DNA of 32,471 nucleotides from Chara braunii (taxonomy: Eukaryota > Streptophyta > Charophyceae > Charales > Characeae): contig BFEA01000077.1 of assembly GCA_003427395.1 (NCBI GenBank), positions 2,334,977 through 2,367,447 of the forward strand. The letters run 5' to 3'. Below, piece by piece: positions 20,761-30,400 of this stretch. The translations under genes were made by a program, and so were the position numbers. The number at the start of each line of letters is the position of its first letter. Within the stretch, counting starts at the first letter, position 1. The notes below the pieces were generated by a model. That model did no database searches and was not told the DNA's origin. It saw only the letters and a program-made list of their open reading frames with translations.

Positions 20761-21759
20761 CAGCTGGTGATCACAACCACATGCGTCACATAAGTATTTC
20801 TTCTCTATGACGCGAATTTGAGACAACTTTACGGAAAAAGTGTTGCAACGACGAAACACTTTGTAACGAACTCCGAAGGCGAGCACGAGGTGTTGCCGAG
20901 GAAGTCGTACAGGTGCAGAACAAGCTATGCATTGCTGTAAGCTTGTGAAAGAGTGGCAGGTGCGGTGTGGCTATTTTCTCTATACGCTGGTCTGTGGTGA
21001 AAAGCAAGACAACATACCCAGGGATTGTCTGTTTGGCGTCTATCATACTTGGCAGTCTGTCTGGCGTCCACGATATGTAAGCACCGGGACGCCAGACAAC
21101 ACACGCCAGAATCCTCAGTTACAGGGCAGCATCCACTCATGCAGTAGAGTTCTTCTCGACTGGACGCGACAATCTTGCAAAATGCTTTCATCCTCCTCGT
21201 CCAGGCGTGCTGCCCACTGCCAACAAGACAAAAAGGACAGGGAAGAAGTTCACATACTCTCACTTCGTCGCTTGACCATATAACCACACGGCAAACAAGA
21301 ACACTGACCTCCCTGCTGAAGTCGAGCTCAGTAGCCGAGTTTGTCATTAAGACTTGTACGCCCGTCCCCTGTCTGACCTGTAGGACCAATTCACAGAACA
21401 AGGAGGAGGAGGCCATGTGCGAGGGGAAATCAGAATCCAGATCTCAAAATGAATCTGCACACCCAGATGAGGGTGGAATATGCTAGGGGGGGGGGGGGGG
21501 GGAAGAAACGAACGGCAAATGCGAGCAAGCAAGCATCGTCACAAAACCAAAGCACAGAACCAGAACACAGCAGACGCCACAAGCAAAGCATTTTCGAACA
21601 TTATCGAGTTATTTCCGGCTTCCAAGGAAAAGAGCAACAGGCACCCCAACTTTTTCTAAACTGCAGAGTTCCTTACCTATTGGCAAAGTAAGGTGCACTT
21701 CTTTCCCCCCTCCCCTCCAAAGGTGCACATTATTACCATGAGAAAAGAAGCCAGTCCAC
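20761..21759. other. No recognised gene; perfect inverted repeat and G17 run inside
   Basis: A perfect 12-bp inverted repeat (21058-21069 with 21087-21098) and a run of 17 G (21486-21502) are the only clear structures. A 163-codon minus-strand frame (21416-20925) shows no recognisable domain and competes with plus-strand frames. Confidence 0.4.
21058..21098. repeat. Perfect 12-bp inverted repeat
   Basis: TGTCTGGCGTCC (21058-21069) is the exact reverse complement of GGACGCCAGACA (21087-21098), separated by 17 bases. Function unknown. Confidence 0.7.
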
Positions 21760-21860
21760 GGTCAGACAATGCAATCAAAAAAGGAAAAAAGTTAAAAGAA
21801 ACACAAAAAATATGGCAAAATAAATATTTTGACTTGCCAGTGTAATAGGAATCGGCAGAT

Positions 21861-22140
21861 TGGCAACGGTGGAGAATGAAAGGCTTACAAATGAGAGCTA
21901 GAATCAAGGAATGGGAGGAGGGAGAGAGAATGACCAAATTCTTCTTCCAAAAAATAAAGTCTAGGGCAGGAATAACCTTATAGAGCAATTAGAAGGGGAA
22001 GGGGGGCTTACCTCAGACAAAGAAGGGATGTTAAGGGTAGCCTTCGATTTCTACAGTAAACTTTACACATCAAACGAAGACCAGCTCCCGAGGATAAGGG
22101 TAGAGGAGGGGCGATCAAGTTTCTGAATTATCTGCAGAAC
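21861..22140 (+). pseudogene. LINE C linker remnant
   Basis: Reading frames change between two conserved linker patches: a basic helix ending FFFQKIKSRAGI, and GMLRVAFDFYSKLYTS followed by NEDQLPRI. They precede the RT fingers in many LINEs and are separated from the main RT frame by stops at about 21980-22000 and a shift before 22141. The RT frame itself is open upstream from about 22141 (TISRKHAAMLDEPLTQEEL), so the methionine at 22165 is an internal residue of the original ORF2. Confidence 0.6.
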
Positions 22141-22164
22141 ACAATATCACGAAAGCATGCGGCC

Positions 22165-23740
22165 ATGCTGGACGAACCTTTAACACAGGAAGAGTTATGG
22201 GATGCACTAAAAACAATGGCTCCGCACAAAACCCCCGGAAAGGACGGTCTGACCAGAGAATTCTGGCTAGAATTCTGGCCAATTTTGGGCGAAGAATACC
22301 TGGCCTTTCTAGAACAGGCATGGCAGGATGAGGGTATAGGAAGTGAGGCCGCAACTGGGATAGTCACGCTGCTTTACAAGAAGGGGAGTCCAGTGGACAT
22401 ACGAAATTACAGGCCAATAACCTTATTGACCCTCACACACAAGATAATAGCCAAAGCACTAGCTAATCGCTTATCAAAGATCACGGCGGGTTGCTTCCAT
22501 CTGGATCAAACAGGATTCATTCCGGGTAGGTTTATACTAGACAATGTCATGTGTCTAACAGAATCTGTCCGGTATATAAAAGACAAGAGAATCAACGCTG
22601 CCATCCTTTTTTTTGATTTCGAAAAGGCATATGACCAGGTCAGTTGGTCCTTCTTGCAACTGTGCATGGAAAGAATGGGGGTAGGGCCGAAATGGATAAG
22701 AGTTTTCTATAACAATGCGAGGGGACAAGTGCAGGTTAATGGTCACTTATCTTCGACCTACCCGATGTCAAGATCGGTTGGGCAGGGGGACCCCTTAGCA
22801 GCTCCTATCTTTCTCTTTATAATGGAGGCAATAGCCTCTTTTCTAAGACAGGACCCGTCAATAGAGAGACTAATAGCACCGCCTGACCAGCAAGGACACA
22901 GGGTTGAGCTCCCCACGACGCTCTTGTTCGCAGACGACTTGACAGCCTTGATCAGAGCAACAGACTCTTCCTTTCAAGTGCTAACAAGGGCAATGGAAGC
23001 TTTCCAACTGGCGTCGGAAATGAAAGTCAATTGGCGCAAAACAGTGGGGTGGTGGCTAGCAGAGCTGAATCGAGAAAATCAGATCCCGGTCACAAGCCCG
23101 GAAGGGCTTCAGTGGATGACGCCACAGCAACCACTCCGGTACCTAGGGATCAAAATAACAGAAGAGGGGACTCACCATTCAATGGCGGCGGACATTATGG
23201 CCAAGGCGTTAGCAAAGTTCGGTGCTTGGTCGGCAGTGTACACCTCAATATATGGAAGAGCACTGATTTTGAATGCATCAATTTTCTCCATGATGTGGTA
23301 TGCGGGGTCTATCTGGACCCCGCCCAAGGCCGCGTCGGCCCAGCTTAGGAGAAAGGCAGCAGCCTTCTTATGGACGGCGAAGCACAACACGGACCATTTC
23401 ATAGCCAAGGTGGCATGGAAAACAGTAACCAGACCCAAAGGGCAAGGGGGCTTAGGTATTCTCGACCCAACCCAGCAGTTGAAAGCGCTTCAAACAAAAT
23501 GGGTGGTCAACCTAATCTCACAGCCCAGGTTATCATGGACGTCATTAGTACTGGAAAGGATTAGACAGATAGCCAGGTACAAAACTTCGAGCAACATGAC
23601 GGGGCTGTTCTGGATTATGTGTAGTAACTGGGCTAAAATGGGCCACAGGGAGGAGAATAAAGGAATACAAGGAGGGAGAGCTAGAAATCCGGCTTATTGG
23701 CTACAACTAAGACAAATTGTGGAAGGAAGTCTTCCCAGCT
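22165..23740 (+). CDS. LINE C reverse transcriptase, RT and thumb (partial ORF2)
   Basis: Non-LTR reverse transcriptase, which copies the element's RNA at the nicked target. Visible blocks in order: fingers PHKTPGKDGLTREFW (residues ~20-34), YKKGSPVDIRNYRPITLLTL, QTGFIPGRFILDN, block A FFDFEKAYDQVSWSFL (~residue 150, aspartate intact), QVQVNGHLSS, block B SRSVGQGDPLAAPIFLF, catalytic LLFADDLTAL (FADD at residues 255-258, 22927-22938), KVNWRKTVGWW, and the thumb motif LRYLGIKITEE. FLWTAKHNTDHFIAKVAWKT with KGQGGLGILD is the typical post-thumb region. All catalytic residues are present. The frame runs on to a stop at 23808, but alignment to the next block shows it leaves the original frame at about 23725-23750. 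The ATG is not the real start. Confidence 0.85.
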
Positions 23741-25084
23741 CAGGTAAGAGAGCCTACTACAAGAGAGGAGGTATTAAGACAACCGTTATTCTGCAACACA
23801 AGCATTAAGGACAATGCTGGAAAGCCTCTAACATTAACAAGCAAGGACTCAAGATGGGGTAGATGGTTGGAACACGGGGTATGGCAGATCAAACACATTT
23901 GGGACGAGGAAAGCAACCGATGGAAAACAACAGAGGAGCTGAGGAGGATATTGAAGGGGTGTCACAACCTTCAGGACAATCTGAGTGTAGTCACAGGCTC
24001 CATACATCCAACCTGGGTGCAGTTGTTGAGGGGGGGAAAGCAATGGAGGGAGGGAGATTGGGCTACATGGGAAGATGAGGCAGCAGCTACATGGGAAGAT
24101 GAGGCAGCAGCGGACAAATACGACATAATACAGCCGTGCAACACCACGTCCCAATTGGACAGGACATCAAAAGCGCCACTGTACATTCTCAAACAAGGGT
24201 TGCGGAAGGTAAGAGTGATAGAGATGGAGGAGTTCACAGTGTACAATTCAACAGTACCAATCGAGGAGCTAGAGGTGGATCCCGGAGAATGGGCCTGGAA
24301 CATTAGGGGGGGACAATCAAGAGTAGCAAGGAGAATTAATATCCTCCACTATACCACAAAAACAGGGTACAGATTGAGGAACAGATCCCTGTCTACGGGA
24401 CTTACTCTGCTCAAACGCTGGGAGAAAAGGCTGGGGGTCCCCAGAAGCCAAATGCCAGACATACCGTGGTCAAGTATTTTATCTATAAGACTGGGACAGG
24501 TGAGGAGTATGCAATGGCTAATAGCCCACGTGGCACTGCCAGTGAATGTGTGGCTCAACAAAAGAAGAAGTCACAATCAGAGAAGCGAGGAAGCTGAACT
24601 ATGCAGAGTGTGCCAAGAAGGGATTCCAGAAACATTGGTACATTATCTACTGGAGTGCAAGGAGGCGGAAGGGATGTGGGAACAAGTCAGGGGAATCTGG
24701 AAACAGGTGGCAAAAATCGCTTTCCCAGAATCAAGAATTGCTAGGCTCTTGGGGGCTGGGGTACCCAAACAGATGCAACCCTATCAGAGACATATCTTTC
24801 AGCTGCTGAGGCAATATGGGCTGTGGATCATTTGGAAGAGGAGATGTCAGGCTACTATGGAAGGAACGCTAATGCATAGAGAGGAAGCCAGGGAGCTGCT
24901 CCTCAAGGCAATGGAAACACATCTCAATGCGCAGTGGAAAAGGGTGAGACAGCAGGCACGGCAAAGACCAGGGCAAGAGGAGGAGATAATTAAAAAGTTT
25001 AATCACAACACTTTGGGTCAAGGGGCAGTAGCAGAGGTCAGAGGCACACAACTTCGCTTTACATGGAGAGAAGAGGGAGGATGA
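23740..25084 (+). pseudogene. LINE C C-terminal region with zinc knuckle (second frame)
   Basis: Continuation of ORF2 in the next frame after a one-base-equivalent shift at about 23725-23750. It carries the block QPLFCNTSIKDN ... RWGRWLEHGVWQIKHIWDE, which is also found in relic B. REGDWATWEDE follows, with a 24-bp in-frame duplication (24062-24109) giving the residues ATWEDEAA twice. Then comes the zf-RVT-type zinc knuckle CRVCQEGIPETLVHYLLECK (24602-24661; C-x2-C, then H, then C) and a basic helix WIIWKRRCQATMEG. The stop at 25084 precedes a G/A-rich 3' UTR. The zinc knuckle is thought to bind element RNA in related LINEs. The frame is otherwise uninterrupted for 440 codons. Confidence 0.75.
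24062..24109. repeat. 24-bp exact tandem duplication inside LINE C
   Basis: Two identical adjacent 24-bp units, preserving the frame, in the acidic loop after GDW. Confidence 0.95.
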
Positions 25085-25807
25085 AACCAGGGAACAAGAG
25101 AGGGGTAGGATAAAGGGAAAGAGAAGGAAATATCGACAAGCCAGTAAGACCCAGTGAGGGGGGGTAAACAAGAGGAACTGGGACAAAGATCGGGGGAGGA
25201 AGGTCAGGCGGGGCTCCCACAGGACCCGACGGGCAAACATCAAGGATGCAGTTTGGCGGGGTGTTGGGGTATACCCGGAAGATCATCACAACCCGACGGC
25301 CAGAGGGGGGTAGTAACAAGGGTCAAGGCCAGAGGTGGTAACCCCAGCCGGAGGATTCAAAGGCACATGGCTAAGTTCAATCGGCAGACTGTATCAATGG
25401 TTAGGGTTCGGGGGTCCCTTGAAAACAGGGCTGTTCAGGTAAAGGAAAGGAAAGACGGATTGGCAGAGATGAGGGGACAAGGACAGTGGGGGGGTTCTTA
25501 GGGCAACGGTGTGGGCTGACAGACAGGGATGTCCGGACCGAGAGGAAAGAGGACATCCGATGCAAGCCGGCAGTCACTCCTCCAAGTAGGTGGAGTATTC
25601 ACAAGTATTACAGCAAAGCGAGGGGTAGGGTTTAGGGTTTAGAATCTTAGTAGAGTTAGGGGGAACTTAAGTGTAGGGCGGTGGAGGGGACTGCTAAAAA
25701 AAAAAAAAAAAAAAAAAAAAACACAAAAAAAGGAAAAGAAATGGATATAGGGGTAGCTATGGGGTGTTTAAAAAAAAATAAAAAAATAAAAAAATAAAAT
25801 AAAAAAT
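25085..25807 (+). other. LINE C 3' UTR and A-rich tail
   Basis: G/A-rich non-coding sequence after the ORF2 stop. It contains AACTGGGACAAAGAT (about 25176-25190), a block around 25534-25612 that recurs at 26190-26275, a short run of two TTTAGGG-like units (25627-25641), an A-run (25696-25721), and an (A6-7T)n tail (25769-25807). Confidence 0.65.
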
Positions 25808-26040
25808 CTCTGCAGATGGCGGAGGAAATTCTCTAAGGTCTGGTTGTTCAGTAAGGTCTGGTTGTTAGAAGGCAAGGTGGCTGACTCGAGGGACGACCAC
25901 ATTCGTTGGAAGGACTGACACAACTCAAACTCAGGAAGAAGAGAGGGACAGCAGAGAACGGCGCAAGGACAATATTCTCCTGGTTCAGAACTTTAAAGAG
26001 GAAAGTCGACTCCAAGGGAGTTCGGAGGAGGGGTACATAG

Positions 26041-26430
26041 GTTGAGGGTTTAGGGTTTTAGGATGGGGAATAAAGAACTGGGACAGAGATAGTAGGAAGT
26101 ATGGACAGGGAAACTGAGCAGGGAAGAATCAAAGTAACAGGAACAACGACCGAGCTCTTTCTAGGAAGAGTAGCACTATCTGGCAGGCCTGGTGACCAGG
26201 TCTGAGAGGGAAGAGTGGGTCATGGCAAGCTGACAGTCAATCCTCCACCAAGATGGAGCAATCAATGCTGATCAGGGGTCCTTCGGCCTAACTGAAGGAA
26301 GTGTGTACTTTCCAATGTAACATGCTTATTGACTTGCCGGGGGAAGAGGAACCGGACTGACGCTCCCCAGAATAGAAGGAGCCAGGACCATAAGGCCCTG
26401 TTTTATTAAAAAAAAAAAGAAAAAAAAAAG
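26041..26430 (+). mobile_element. Second, degraded LINE 3' end
   Basis: Downstream of LINE C's tail, three landmarks of LINE C's 3' UTR reappear in similar surroundings. The GGTTTAGGGTTT stretch is at about 26046. AACTGGGACAGAGAT is at about 26078-26092. The block GGTC-GAGAGG-AAGAG ... GCAAGC-G-CAGTCA-TCCTCCA is at about 26190-26250. It ends in an A-run (26407-26429). This indicates an older copy of the same LINE family in the same orientation, largely deleted or 5'-truncated. Confidence 0.5.
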
Positions 26431-26474
26431 GGGGAATCGGACAGCTGCTCCCCAGAATGGAAGGAGCCGGAACC
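26341..26474. repeat. Pair of ~45-bp direct repeats around a poly(A)
   Basis: 26341-26389 and 26430-26474 both read CGGAC-G--GCTCCCCAGAAT-GAAGGAGCC-G-ACC, separated by the A-run. They loosely resemble the core of the short poly(A)-tailed repeats (GCTCC ... AATAGATGGAGCC), so they may be LINE/SINE tails of the same wider family. Confidence 0.55.
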
Positions 26475-26508
26475 TTTTTTCCCCCCCAAAACTTGCATAG
26501 ATTCCAGT

Positions 26509-27410
26509 TCAGTGATCGAATATATTCTGACCTTGTGGAGGTACCCACTCGATGCGCCCGGACATTGCCATATCACCATCATCATCATCTTTGCCATGCG
26601 GAGAGGAGGAAACCCCATTCCTCTTCCCTCCTTCACTGCTATCTGCGCCCCTTTTCCTCTTCTTCCCCCACTTGCCATCATCATCAACTCCCCTCTCTTC
26701 ATCCTCCCGCCGACAACCGGAATGCTTAAGCAATAATGCCACATCTTCAGCCGCTGCTGCCTCAGCATTCTCTCTGTGCATCTTCTTTGTCACTTGTTCT
26801 TCTTTCCCATCCAGCTGCTCCATCCCTCGCTGCTTCTTCAGCTCCTTTCGCCCAATGAAGGAACCCTCTGTAGATGTCCTACCTTGCCGTTTCTCCTCTC
26901 CCTCGTGCACTGAAACGGGTGCTTGCTCGCAAGAGGTGCCACCCACTGATGGCCGGGTAGCGCCCAACCACAGTGGGCCTTTGATGGGACGAGGCGGAGG
27001 AGGTCCCATGACCTCCCTCACTTTCTCTCCCCCTGCACTTCTCTCGACTTCTGATCCGACATCGGGCTCGTTAGAATCAACTGGGCTCAGAACTCTTGGC
27101 CTCTCCGCACTCTCTGGAGCTTTCATCCTATTCACCACTTCCTCTCTTTCTTGAGGTTTATTTGCCGTCGACGGGGCTGAAGAGCAGTGTTGCATCCTAG
27201 ACAACGCGTCCTGGTGCTTGTCTGAGGGATGAGATAAGACCTTCACTCCTGTTTGCTGTTGCCTGGGCGTGCCATGTTTACCATATTTAGGTTTCCAGTT
27301 CTGCTGTGCCTCTCCAGAAGGGTCTGCAATTTTCAACAGGTGAACAACCCTTTCCAGCGACTCCTCAAGCTCTTCCAACTGTCTCTTCAGACCAGAAGAC
27401 CTGTCCTTCT
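26509..27410 (-). CDS. Kanadaptin-like gene, last visible exon
   Basis: The acceptor TGTTGCAG precedes AGAAGGAC; the first two bases complete a codon begun in the previous exon. It encodes a coiled coil (KRQLEELEESLERVVHLLKI) with ADPSGEA, a long low-complexity acidic and serine-rich middle, GPLWLG near the middle, a basic cluster GKKRKRG, and near the end IEWVPPQGQ. The family normally continues about ten residues after this motif with a G-D-G and a terminal aromatic. Here five unrelated residues lead to a stop at 26509-26511. A possible donor, CAAG followed by GTCAGA, lies at 26535-26527, so a further short exon may exist downstream, beyond or displaced by the LINE insertions. Confidence 0.8.
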
Positions 27411-30400
27411 CTGCAACACAGATGCACACACCCAACTTTAGCAATCAGTCGACGCGAAGATTGCTGTTTCCTTCATGGACCATCTTTTCAATGACCTTGA
27501 ATGCCTGCCTTACTTTTTCTTTTGTTTTTACTTTTTCAGTGCATAACGAGTCATTATAAATTTCTAGACATTTCTCTCTCTCTCTGAGATGTACATGACC
27601 TTGCTTTCATATTCTAATGCAGTCACCTTTCGGAGTTTTATGGTTTATTTCTGTACATCCATGAAAAGGCTGCTTAGGCCACCAATACCCCACCCAGCTC
27701 TACACAAATATGCACCTCTTGTTAACACACTGGGTACAAAGGTTTGCTCTGCGGGAGGTCAGTGGTCCTGGGGAGGGGGCCAAAACATCTTCAGGGTCCC
27801 CAATTTGGCGATTCCTTCGCTCTCACTTCCTTCAACAACAAAATCTGAAAAACAGAATCATGGATGCAGGGTACATTCACCATCACTGCCAGGCCCGATC
27901 CCTACGACAGTTTTGATGTTCCACAGATGGGCAAAGAAGAGCATTGGGAAAATGAGGCTTGGAGGTACTGGCGGCTCCGTACTTCATTTTCTCTTGATCA
28001 TCACTGCTCTCTCTCTCCGTCCGCTGCTACTGATGGCAACGTTCCTGCAGCTGCCACTGCTGCTTCCCTGTAACGGTGGGCAAAAGGTCCAAACTTTGTT
28101 TGCGAACCGCAAGATGTCAGAAGGGATTTCTGAAAGTGTAAGAGAGACAGAGAAAGGGGTAGCACAGGAGAGCAGGATCTCATAGCCACTATACGTTTGC
28201 ATGTACGACTTCGGGCAAATGACGACTTCTGAATCATACCAGGAAAAGACTGACTGCATTACCTTAAGCTTTTAGTGCCTGGTAAATGCCAAGTGATTGT
28301 GGAGGTCAGAATAGCAAGTTTCTTTCCTGGAGGAGAAGGATACCTCTGTAGAAGGCTGTGAGTACCCATGTACACAAACAACACACCAGGTCGATGGCCA
28401 CCAGACAAGGAAGCAGAATAGGAGCAGACAAAGACAAGAAAGGATTACAAATAGGAAGATGGCAGGGCAGGACGGAAGGAAGTGCCGCAAGATGAGCAAG
28501 GTCGGCCGCCACAAACATGGTCGGCAGAGAGGCAGAGAGGATGAGGCGGGCAAGGCAGGGAGGCAGGGAATCAAGAATGCAAGGGTATGCAGAGGAGAAG
28601 GGTAAGCAGCTGCATAAGGAGCAGGACTGCCAAATTGAAAGGATAAAACAAACAACTGAAACAAGAGCAGGAACACACCAGGACCAGGACCCGCCAAGCT
28701 GCAATCGAATTCCAGCCAGGCTACGTTTGGGTAAGAAAACATCATCACCAGCCATTCCACTGCGTGTGTGTGTGTGTGTGTGTGTGTGCGTACACACAGT
28801 TTCTTAGTGTTCCAGAAGGTCATTTAGGACCTACCGATCTGAGTAGACACATTGCTCATGAACTGGTCAAGAGGGTCATCTGAGTCCGCCTTCTCGGGGT
28901 TCATTTGCTGACTGCCACCATCTTTACGTTTGGCACCGTCGTCGCTATCTTTGTCGCTTGCTTTGCCTGTTTGTCCTCGATTCTTTGCCTCCTCTTCAGC
29001 TTTCAGTGAGCGCTGCAGTTCTTCCTTTTTCCTCTCCAGATCATATTTCTTCTGTAGAAGTGTCTCTGCCGTCTCCACTATCGGAGTCTGTGGCGCTCCT
29101 TTCCTGCTGATCATCACCTTCTTTCTCGATGCCCCAGCTCGATCGTAGAATTCATCACTGTCGCTGTTTCCATCAACACCCACCCAACCCCCCACAGATC
29201 AGAAAAGAGGGGAAGTAACCAAACAGGAAGAAAAGATTACACCCAGCCTTGTAGCTGGATGGTACACCCATATACCTGTTGATCAACAGGTCGGTAGTAT
29301 ACCTTTTGATAAACACGACATAAAATCAATCCTGATCAGCACTTATTGTTGAAAAAACATTAGACGCTAATGCTGTTCCAATGGAAAGAAGGGAACAAAC
29401 AAAAAGGAAGAGAAGGTCTCGCTAACCTCGGACAGTTGGCTGGCGTACACCTGCATTTGTTTGCAGTTGCACGCACGTACCCCTCGCTATACAACGGGTC
29501 CAAACGGTCTTCTCCTCCACTATATGACCCATGGTGTGACGACAAGCTTCCCTATCCGGTATTTGGGCCCCTTCGATACATGTCAAACGCTATGAGACCC
29601 TTTGTCTGTCAAAATTGAACTCACTCCAAATGCTTAACCAACAGGAATACGGCCGCAAACACAGGAGCAACATTCTGACAACAGACCGTCTCCACGCAGA
29701 CTACAAGCGACTGGATGCCGCAATTCAGCCTTCCCAAGGCCCGCACGGGCAGAGAAGCTATGGAGTACAAGTCATACAACGGTATTGATGGGCAAAGGAC
29801 TCACCTTGTTGACAGACAGAAAGCCCCCTCCTCCCTGGCAAGTCTAACGACCAGGGCACATGGACGAAAAGAGCGCGGAACGTAACAAGAAAGCAAGATC
29901 TTTGGGACAGCTAAGCTGGATTGCAGCAGGGAGGCACGAAAGGGAGACAGAGTAGACTGTGCGATCACAATAGACGGGAGAGCGAGCTAAGGAAAACTCA
30001 GGAAACTAAGTACACAAAAACTGAGGCACATACTGCCATCTATACACATGCACACACATACATTATTACACACACATACACACACGCACAGGACTCCGGT
30101 CGGATTACCAGTGTACCTGCAGTGTCTGTCTAAAGAACTGAGGAGGACTTAGCAGGAGACAACATGACCACCACTCCCACGCAACTTTGATTTACATCAG
30201 TGTTCATTGTGTCCGTAAGGCACCGTGTAACAACTACTGAGATAGGCAGACGTCTCTAGGTGTCATAATCCGGCAACATTAAGCTGCAGGAGTCTCTGAT
30301 GCACTGGCCGCCTGTCCACAAATATCAGAGATGAAAGAAATCCCAACAACCAACCATGTCCCTTTTCCATTTGAACTTTTGAATGGCATAATCTTCTGGG

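Larger units (their letters stand above)
21760..25807 (+). mobile_element. 5'-truncated LINE (element C), plus strand
   Basis: The element enters at the linker between endonuclease and RT: WQRWRMKGLQMRARIKEWEE, then ERMTKFFFQKIKSRAGI (about 21861-21972). It continues through FDFYSKLYTS (about 22040-22070), a nearly intact RT (22165 onward), thumb, C-terminal zinc-knuckle region (to 25084), a ~600-bp 3' UTR, an A-run (25696-25721) and an A-rich tail (25769-25807). No endonuclease is present upstream, fitting the usual 5' truncation of LINE insertions. Lesions: stops after the linker, a frameshift at about 23740, and a 24-bp in-frame duplication. I could not establish a target-site duplication. 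Confidence 0.85.

Noticed and set aside
20925-21416. 163-codon minus-strand frame
   Set aside because: No recognisable family, competing frames on the other strand, and a perfect inverted repeat inside it. Length alone is weak evidence in GC-balanced DNA.
25627-25641. Interstitial telomere repeat (TTTAGGG)
   Set aside because: Only about two units here and again near 26046; they are explained as part of the LINE 3' UTR.
26457-27154. Plus-strand frames opposite the last kanadaptin exon
   Set aside because: Shadows of the minus-strand exon, which has splice and family support.
28272-28823. 183-codon minus-strand frame within the intron
   Set aside because: Contains the translated GT repeat, lies between two well supported exons, and shows no family match.
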